Source: JAEULH01 sp963805915 (GTDB lineage: Bacteria > Pseudomonadota > Alphaproteobacteria > Rhodospirillales > Defluviicoccaceae). Taken from it: DNA of 64,000 bases. The position numbers and the translations under genes are program-made. Under the pieces are notes generated by a model, which ran no database searches, was not told where the DNA came from, and was given only the letters and a program-made list of their open reading frames with translations. The first letter of the stretch is position 1; each line of letters starts with the position of its first letter. Shown piece by piece: positions 58,130 to 64,000 of the stretch. Location: positions 1-64,000 of the forward strand of contig CAWDWD010000012.1 in NCBI GenBank assembly GCA_963805915.1, in the 5' to 3' direction.

Positions 58130-58727
58130 TCAGAGTTGTCGGTTTTTTTCGATGATGGGCCTGGGAAAGCCGAAGAGAGTGGCCGTGCAGCGCGACAGCC
58201 GCGCCAGCGCCGCCAAGCCGAGGAGCGTGAAGCCCAGGGGGATGGCGCCCTTGATGATCCAGCGATAGGGCAATCCGCCGGGAGCCTGTGAGATTTCGCC
58301 GAACTGCCACGAGATGATGGCGAATTTGCTCGAATTCGAAGATGATGGCTGCGACGAACGGCAGCAGGAACACGCCGAGCCCGACCAGTTCGATCCAGGC
58401 CTTGGTGCGCAGGGACCACTGCTCGGCGAGCACGTCGATGCGGACGTGGCGGTCGGCCTGGAGGCAGAAGCCGAGGCCGAGCAGGAAGCCGACCCCGTAG
58501 ATGTGCCATTGCAGCTCTTCGAGCGCGATCGAGCCGATGCCGAACAGGTAGCGGAGCACGACCTGGGCGACGATGACGAGGACGAGCACCAACCACAGCC
58601 ACGACGCGGTTTCGCCGAGCCAGGTGATCACCTTGCCGACGGCGATGGAGAACGCCGTCGCCGGCATCGCGGCGGCAGAGGCAAACTCGGCCGCCGCGAG
58701 CTCGGCGTCGCGATCGGCGACACTCAT
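58130..58727 (-). CDS. dctQ: TRAP transporter small permease DctQ, frameshifted
   Basis: Membrane segments LGETASWLWLVLVLVIVAQV and ELVGLGVFLLPFVAAIIFEF precede the shift. Near 58328-58334 the frame changes; after it the sequence KFAIISWQFGEISQAPGGLP then GFTLLGLAALARLS completes the usual four-helix DctQ. Deleting one base restores a 198-residue protein ending EKNRQL, 12 bases before dctM. The unshifted frame runs on antisense-like for 300 codons and is not real. Confidence 0.83.
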
Positions 58728-58759
58728 GGCAACAAAGCCGTTGTCATCACGCTCGAACG

Positions 58760-59851
58760 TTATTCGGTCTGGTCACCGCGCGGAAGATAACCAAGGCGGG
58801 CCCACGTCTGATAGGACTTGTTGAACGCCCGTTGCGCGTCCAGCACCTTTTTGAACATGGCGTCCTTGCTCGCTTCTTCGTCGAGCACCTCGTCGGTCGC
58901 CTTTCGCAGGCCGGCGAGGATCTCGGGCGACAATGTGGTCGTCGTCACGCCATGCTCCTTGAAGAACTTGAGCGCGGCGGCCTGCTTGGCCTCCGACTTC
59001 GACAGCGAAATGTTGACGCCGGCGATGCATGCCGTCTCGATCATGGCCCGTGACGCCGGGCCGGCCTTGTCCCACGCGCCCTTGTTGACGTAGAGGAACT
59101 GCGCGGTAAACGGCTGATGCCATCCGGGGAAATAGTTGTACTTGGCTACCTTGTAAAAGCCGTATTGCTCGTCGGCGGTGGGGATCGAAAACTCGGTTCC
59201 GTCGATCACGCCTTTCTCCAGCGCCTGGAAGATTTCGCCGCCCGGGATGACCGTCACGCTGGCGCCGAGTTTTTGCAGCACCTTGCCGCCGATGCCGGCG
59301 AAGCGAATCTTCAGCCCCTTGAAGTCGTCGAGGGAGTTGATCTCCTTGCGGAACCAGCCGGCGGTTTCCGGACTGACGACACCGCAGTAGATCGGCACGA
59401 CGTTGTGCGGCGCGAACAATTCCTTGACCAGCTCGTTGCCGCCGCCGTCGTACATCCAGGCGGAATATTCCCACGGCGTCATTCCGAACGGCACGGCGCC
59501 GAACAGCGGCGCGGCCGGGACCTTGCCCTGCTCGTAGCCCATCCACGAGTAACCGGCGTCGATCTTGCCGGCGCTGGCCGCGTCGAAGACCTCGATCGCC
59601 GGAATCATCTTGCCGGGCTCGAAGATCTCGAACTTGATGTTGCCGTCGCTCATCTTGTCGAGCTCCTCGGCGACCCACGGCAGGGTGTCGCCCAGGGCGA
59701 TGAGATTGCTGCTGAAGGCGATCGGCACGCCCCAGCGCACCCGCTCTTGCTTGGCGGCCTCGGCCGGCGCCGCCAGCGTCCCGGCGAGAACCGCCGCGAG
59801 CGCGGCCGCGCCGAGACGCGGCGCTAGCGGAGTTTTGCTTATGTTTCGCAT
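58760..59851 (-). CDS. dctP: TRAP transporter substrate-binding protein DctP
   Basis: 363 residues. A signal peptide (about 1-32, GAAALAAVLAGTLAAPAEA) directs it to the periplasm. The DctP fold has NIKFEIFEPGKMIPAIEVFD, SLDDFKGLKIRFAGIGGKVL with the carboxylate-binding Arg, and GTEFSIPTADEQYGFYKVAK. It captures an organic acid, possibly a 2-oxo or hydroxy acid. It is first in the dctPQM-uspA operon. Confidence 0.94.
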   Translation of the reverse strand: MRNISKTPLAPRLGAAALAAVLAGTLAAPAEAAKQERVRWGVPIAFSSNLIALGDTLPWVAEELDKMSDGNIKFEIFEPGKMIPAIEVFDAASAGKIDAGYSWMGYEQGKVPAAPLFGAVPFGMTPWEYSAWMYDGGGNELVKELFAPHNVVPIYCGVVSPETAGWFRKEINSLDDFKGLKIRFAGIGGKVLQKLGASVTVIPGGEIFQALEKGVIDGTEFSIPTADEQYGFYKVAKYNYFPGWHQPFTAQFLYVNKGAWDKAGPASRAMIETACIAGVNISLSKSEAKQAAALKFFKEHGVTTTTLSPEILAGLRKATDEVLDEEASKDAMFKKVLDAQRAFNKSYQTWARLGYLPRGDQTE

Positions 59852-60363
59852 ATTGCCTCCCTTGATGATCGTTCAATGAATTCTAATCATTGTCATTTAC
59901 GACATGCGCGCCTTTACGACATGCGCGCCTTCGGCGCGCCGGCTTGTTGCAAGGGATGGATAGCATAGATGTTCCGCCGCATCGCATGGCCTTGCTCGCT
60001 CCGCCGGAACCGGCCACGACGAATGCCTTGCTGTCCGTATGACGCGACGGCTTCCGCCGCGACAGCGGCTTGGCGTCGCCGGGTTCAGGCGAACCCGCGA
60101 CCACGCGGAAAAGTCCCAGCACCTTCCTGCCCTTGTATTACCGTCTTCGCGCACCACTCTGGCGGAGAAGCGGCGTCGTTACTATACGAATACTCGCAGC
60201 CAGCGAGACATACAACCGTTTTCTAGTTGCGCGCGATCGTGTGGTATTAACAGTGGCGTCGCGGTCGAGAGCGTGCTTGATTTCCTCGCCGCGGCTGGCA
60301 GTGTACCCTGCCGCGCGCTAGAGGCTGCAACCTGCCATTGCAACCGGTCAAGGGAGATCCTGA
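59852..60363. other. Divergent promoter region between dctP and hpnM
   Basis: 512 bases without a supported gene. It contains a perfect tandem 17-base duplication (59896-59929) followed by a GCGCGCC/GGCGCGC hairpin. The right half should hold the hpnM promoter. Short frames here lack known families. Confidence 0.5.
59896..59929. repeat. Perfect 17-base tandem duplication
   Basis: TTTACGACATGCGCGCC occurs twice head-to-tail (59896-59912 and 59913-59929), about 45 bases upstream of dctP. It could be a duplicated binding site or a simple slippage product. Confidence 0.7.
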
Positions 60364-61014
60364 ATGCCGAGACTGCGTCGAGATGCGATGATGTTGGCGC
60401 GCCGGGTTTGCCTGTTGCTCGCGCTCTGTGTCATCGGCTTCGCCGCCCCGGCTCGCGCCGCCGCCGATCCTCAGGCCGCGACCAAGGCAACGGCGTTCGT
60501 CCAAACCCTGGCCGGGGAGGCCATTTCGGCGCTGACCTCGCAAGGCGTGCCGCGCGACCAGCGCGAAACGCGCGCGCGCGAACTCCTGGAGCGTTATTTT
60601 GCCGTCGATACGATCGGGCGATGGGTGTTGGGCCGCTACTGGCAACAGGCGACGCCGGCCGAGCGCTCCGATTATCTCACGCTGTTCGAGAACCTGATCG
60701 TCACGACCTACGTCGACCGCTTCGCGCGCTACAGCGGCGAGACCTTGACGGTAACCCGCGCCGTCACCGACGAGGCCAGCGGCGACGTGATCGTCTTTTC
60801 CCAGATTACCAGGCCCGCCGGCGGCCAGCCGGTGGAGGTCGCCTGGCGGGTGCGCGACCGTGACGGCGTCTTCAAGGTGGTTGATGTCTATGTCGAGGGC
60901 GTCAGCATGGGCCAGACCCAGCGCTCGGAGTTCGCCTCGGTGATCCGCAATACCGGCGGCAACGTTTCCGGCCTGCTCGGCGAGATGCGCCGGCGCATCG
61001 ACCGGCAGACGTGA
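60364..61014 (+). CDS. hpnM: MlaC-family exported protein, HpnM type
   Basis: 216 residues. A signal peptide ends ARAAA near residue 32. The body is the MlaC/Ttg2D fold: RARELLERYFAVDTIGRWVL, YLTLFENLIVTTYVDRFARY and VAWRVRDRDGVFKVVDVYVE. In hopanoid loci this gene is called hpnM and is thought to move lipids in the periplasm. GGAGA precedes the ATG. hpnC overlaps its stop (GTGA). Confidence 0.88.
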   Translation: MPRLRRDAMMLARRVCLLLALCVIGFAAPARAAADPQAATKATAFVQTLAGEAISALTSQGVPRDQRETRARELLERYFAVDTIGRWVLGRYWQQATPAERSDYLTLFENLIVTTYVDRFARYSGETLTVTRAVTDEASGDVIVFSQITRPAGGQPVEVAWRVRDRDGVFKVVDVYVEGVSMGQTQRSEFASVIRNTGGNVSGLLGEMRRRIDRQT

Positions 61015-61950
61015 CGACCGGTTCGCCGTCCGCAACCGCCATGGCGATGGTCCCCGACGCCGATGCGACCGCCGCGCCCGGCGTTGCTTTCGAGGCACCG
61101 TCGGGGAAGGGCGCGGCCTACGAGAACTTTCCCGTCGGCTCCTGGCTGTTGCCGGCAAAGCTGCGCCCCCGCGTCGCGGTCTACTACGCCTTCGCGCGGG
61201 CGATCGACGATGTCGCCGACAGCCCGGATCTGACGTCCCGAGGAGAAGATCGCGAGGCTCGATGCGTTCGAGGATGGCGTCCTCGGGCGGACGCGGAACG
61301 GCGCAGGCCCGGCAAAGGCCGAGGCGATGCGCCGCACCCTCGCCGAGACCGGAATTCCGGCGCGGCACTGCACCGACCTGATCTGCGCGTTCAAGCAGGA
61401 CGCGCTCAAGACGCGATACGCCGATTGGGACGAACTGATGGGTTACTGCCTGAAATCGGCGGCGCCGGTCGGGCGTTTTCTCGTCGATCTCCACGGCGGC
61501 TCGACCGAAGGGCGCGGGGGGGACGGGGGGCACGGCCGCGCCGACGCGCTGTGCAACGCCTTGCAGGTGATCAACCACCTCCAGGACTGCGGCGACGACT
61601 ACCGCACGCTCGACCGGGTCTACCTGCCGCGCGACTGGATCGAGGCGGAGGGCGCCACGATCGAAGATCTCGGCGAGCCGGCGTTGACACCGGCGCTGCG
61701 CCGGGTCGTTGATCGCTGCCTCGATGGCGTCGACGCGCTGTTGCGCGACGCGCGGGCCTTGCCCGCCGGCCTTGCCAGCCGCCGCCTGGCGATGGAGTCG
61801 GCGGCAATCATCGACATCGCGCTCACCCTTGCCGAACGCCTGCGCCGGGAAGATCCGCTGGCGAGCCGCGTCGCCCTCGGCAAGCCGGCCTACGTCTGGT
61901 GTTGCATCCGCGGCGTCGCCTCCGTCCTCGCGCCGCGCCGGCGGCGATAA
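61011..61950 (+). CDS. hpnC: Squalene synthase HpnC (hydroxysqualene pathway), frameshifted
   Basis: FPVGSWLLPAKLRPRVAVYY and AFARAIDDVADSPDL come first. At about 61234-61242 the frame changes; it resumes EEKIARLDAFEDGVLG and includes LICAFKQDALKTRYADWDEL, NALQVINHLQDCGDDYRTLD and RVYLPRDWI. One extra base (ACGTCCC versus ACGCCC) explains it. HpnC converts presqualene diphosphate to hydroxysqualene. The start GTG overlaps the hpnM stop. Confidence 0.85.
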
Positions 61951-62060
61951 GCATGGCTCGATCGCCCTACGGTTCGGCCCGTGGCGCCGACGGCATGTCC
62001 GCGCCCGGAATTTCGTGGTATCGCTCACCGCCATGATGCCGCAACCGGGGGAGCCGCACC

Positions 62061-63008
62061 ATGAAGACTGACACGGCAGGGCTGGCCCACCCGTCGGCCC
62101 CGCGCCCGGCGGACGGCGAGGCGCGGGGCGACGATATCGGCGCCCCGGGGGACATGCGCGCCCCGGGGGACATGCGCGCGCGAGTGGAGGCCGTGGTTCG
62201 CGCTTCGGGCACGTCGTTCTACTGGGCGATGCGGCTGCTGCCGGCCCATAAACGCGACGCCATGTTCGCGGTCTATGCATTCTGCCGTGAGGTCGACGAT
62301 ATCGCCGACGAGCCGGGCGAGATCGCCGACAAGCGCCGCCGTCTGGACGACTGGCGCCAGGTGATCGAAGCGCTTTACCGCGGCAAGCCCACCGCCGCGC
62401 TGCCCTTGACCCGGGCGCTTGCCGAGCCGATCCGCGCCTTCGATTTGCGCAAGGAAGACTTTCTTGCGGTCATCGATGGGATGGAGATGGACGCCGCCGA
62501 CGCCATTCGTATCGCCGACCGGGCGGAACTGAGCCTTTATTGCGATCGGGTCGCGTGCGCCGTCGGACGGCTGTCGACGCGGATCTTCGGCACCGACGCC
62601 GACGAAGGCGATCGGCTTGCCTTCAGCCTCGGCCAGGCGCTTCAACTCACCAACATCCTGCGCGACCTGGGCGAGGACGCCGAGCGCGACCGGCTTTATC
62701 TCCCGGCCGATCTGGTGGCGGCCGCCGGGATCGACGCCAACGCCGCGCCCAGGGAGGTTCTCCGCCACCCCGGTCTCGGCCAGGTTTGCGATGCGTTGGC
62801 CGAAACGGCCCGGACCCGCTTCGCCGAGGCCCGCGCCATCATCGCGCGCTGCGACCGCGCGAAGGTGCGCCCGGCCGTGGTGATGATGGAAGTCTACGGC
62901 CGGACCTTCCGCCGGCTTATGGAGAGGGGCTGGCGGCGGTGGGCCGAGCCGGTCTCGGTGCCTTCGGGCGAAAAGCTGTGGATCGCGCTGCGTCACGGGT
63001 TCTGGTGA
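62061..63008 (+). CDS. hpnD: Presqualene diphosphate synthase HpnD
   Basis: 315 residues. The conserved core starts near residue 40 (ASGTSFYWAMRLLPAHKRDA); the Asp-rich motifs are YAFCREVDDIADEPGE and LTNILRDLGEDAERDRLYLP. It condenses two farnesyl diphosphates. The first 38 residues are not conserved and contain a duplicated APGDMR from an 18-base repeat; ATG codons at 62154 and 62172 inside the repeat could be alternative starts. Confidence 0.93.
   Translation: MKTDTAGLAHPSAPRPADGEARGDDIGAPGDMRAPGDMRARVEAVVRASGTSFYWAMRLLPAHKRDAMFAVYAFCREVDDIADEPGEIADKRRRLDDWRQVIEALYRGKPTAALPLTRALAEPIRAFDLRKEDFLAVIDGMEMDAADAIRIADRAELSLYCDRVACAVGRLSTRIFGTDADEGDRLAFSLGQALQLTNILRDLGEDAERDRLYLPADLVAAAGIDANAAPREVLRHPGLGQVCDALAETARTRFAEARAIIARCDRAKVRPAVVMMEVYGRTFRRLMERGWRRWAEPVSVPSGEKLWIALRHGFW
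62141..62176. repeat. 18-base tandem repeat in the hpnD 5' end
   Basis: CGCCCCGGGGGACATGCG is present twice in tandem (62141-62158, 62159-62176), keeping the hpnD frame and encoding APGDMR twice. It shares GACATGCGCGCC with the 17-base repeat at 59896-59929. Confidence 0.75.
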
Positions 63009-64000
63009 GTGGCGGACAGCGCTTATTCCGGCCGCGTTTACGTCGTCGGCGCCGGGCTCTCCGGTCTCGCCGCGGCCGTCGCCCTGGCCGGACGGGGGCG
63101 CGCCGTCACCGTATTCGAGGCGGCCGGCCATGCCGGCGGCCGCTGCCGGTCCTATCATGACGCGACCCTCGACCGGCGGATCGACAACGGCAATCACCTT
63201 ATTCTCAGCGGCAACACCGCGATCGTCCATTACCTTCGCGAGATCGGAACCGGTGGCGGGCTCGGCGGGCCGGCGCGCGCCGAGTTTCCTTTTTTCGACC
63301 TACGCACCGGTCAACGCTGGACCGTTCGGCCCAACGCTGGGCCGATCCCCTGGTGGATGCTCGCGCCCTCGCGCCGAGTTCCGGAGACGACGCCGCTCGA
63401 TTATCTCAAGGCACTCCGCCTTGCCCGCGCCAAACCGACGGCGAGCGTCAGCGAATGCCTCGGCGGCGACGGACCCGCGTTTGCGCGGTTCTGGGGGCCG
63501 CTCGCGGTCTCTGTGCTTAATACCGCGGCCGAGGAAGCCGCGGCGGCGCTGTTGTGGCCGGTCGTCCGCGAGACCTTCCTGCGCGGCGAGGCGGCATGCC
63601 GGCCGCGAATGGCCGCGGTCGGGTTGAGTGAGTGCTTCATCGATCCGGCGCTGGCTTACCTCGATCGCGCCGGGGCGCCGGTTCGCCTGCATCATCGGCT
63701 GCGCCGGTTCGACTTCGTCGCGGACCGTGTCGCCGGACTTCACTTCGGCGGCGGCGAGGCCGTCGCCATCGGCGCCGGCGACGCCGTGATCATGGCGCTG
63801 CCTCCGACGGTCGCCGGCGGCCTTCTTCCCCGGCTCGAGGTGCCGCGATCCACCCGGGCCATCGTCAACGGCCACTTCCTTCTGCCCAGTCCGGTCGACG
63901 GCGTGTCGCTCGTGGGCCTCATCGGCGGCGTCTGCCACTGGCTGTTTCTGCGCGGCGATGTCGCCTCGGTGACGGTCAGCGCGGCCGACGATCTTTGCGA
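63009..64000 (+). CDS. hpnE: Hydroxysqualene dehydroxylase HpnE (3' end outside window)
   Basis: The first 330 residues of an FAD-dependent amine-oxidase-like enzyme. The dinucleotide motif is VYVVGAGLSGLAAAVALAGR, followed by EAAGHAGGRCRSYHDATLDR and IDNGNHLILSGNTAIVHYL. HpnE reduces hydroxysqualene to squalene. GTG 63009 starts directly after the hpnD stop. The frame is open to the window edge. Confidence 0.93.
   Translation, partial: MADSAYSGRVYVVGAGLSGLAAAVALAGRGRAVTVFEAAGHAGGRCRSYHDATLDRRIDNGNHLILSGNTAIVHYLREIGTGGGLGGPARAEFPFFDLRTGQRWTVRPNAGPIPWWMLAPSRRVPETTPLDYLKALRLARAKPTASVSECLGGDGPAFARFWGPLAVSVLNTAAEEAAAALLWPVVRETFLRGEAACRPRMAAVGLSECFIDPALAYLDRAGAPVRLHHRLRRFDFVADRVAGLHFGGGEAVAIGAGDAVIMALPPTVAGGLLPRLEVPRSTRAIVNGHFLLPSPVDGVSLVGLIGGVCHWLFLRGDVASVTVSAADDLC

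Noticed and set aside
56988..58727. A 579-codon DctQ extension
   Set aside because: After the frameshift this frame only shadows dctM; the real dctQ end is at 58130.

Overview
The window is high-GC chromosomal DNA from an alphaproteobacterium, most likely Rhodospirillales-like. This rests on gene content and order (rimP-nusA-ylxR-infB-rbfA-truB-rpsO-pnp; miaB-phoH-ybeY-corC-lnt; ubiE-ubiB-coaBC-dut), on MucR- and Irr-type regulators, and on a hopanoid/squalene operon (hpnM-hpnC-hpnD-hpnE). I could not check taxonomy by a database search.

Layout. 1-2.8 kb: the start of a SOUL-type lipoprotein, a GYD protein and a stand-alone cobalamin-binding protein. 2.8-5.7 kb: a DUF3489 gene, a complete IS21-type element and a CaiB/BaiF remnant, which together look like a rearrangement scar. 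5.8-9 kb: a VanX-like dipeptidase, tsaB-rimI, and MucR and Fur regulators. 9-17.5 kb: miaB-phoH-ybeY-corC-lnt, an XRE regulator, metK and trmB. 17.5-27 kb: the transcription/translation operon from rimP to pnp. 27-31.7 kb: a flavin oxidoreductase, irr, and a rubrerythrin / Fe-S protein / DUF3501 operon behind a probable Irr box. 31.7-40.9 kb: mostly minus-strand genes (ubiE, ubiB, an IS1595 fragment, coaBC, dut, an Rrf2 regulator, cysK, moeB, dsrE-like). 40.9-48.4 kb: mutM, an enoyl-CoA hydratase, rpsT, polA, a small zinc-finger gene, an ABC ATPase and a lipoprotein hydrolase. 48.5-51.4 kb: a decayed island in tRNA-Arg(CCG), bounded by a near-perfect direct repeat and carrying a broken helicase. 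51.5-60 kb: a TetR regulator, tRNA-Met, queE-queD, a CoA-transferase, and a TRAP transporter with a universal stress protein. 60.3-64 kb: hpnM-hpnC-hpnD-hpnE, running off the window.

How the genes work together. The housekeeping blocks cover tRNA modification, ribosome maturation, RNA decay, cofactor synthesis (CoA, ubiquinone, queuosine precursor) and DNA repair. The accessory interest lies in the Irr-linked rubrerythrin operon, the possible B12 light sensor, the tRNA island and the IS scars.

Caution. At least eight otherwise conserved genes, several normally essential (lnt, hpnC, rimP, ubiB, moeB, dctQ, a hydroxyacid dehydrogenase and an ABC ATPase), contain one single frameshift each. Six of the eight are most simply explained by one extra base. 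This pattern fits uncorrected long-read or draft-assembly errors better than real gene decay, and I annotate those genes across the shift.
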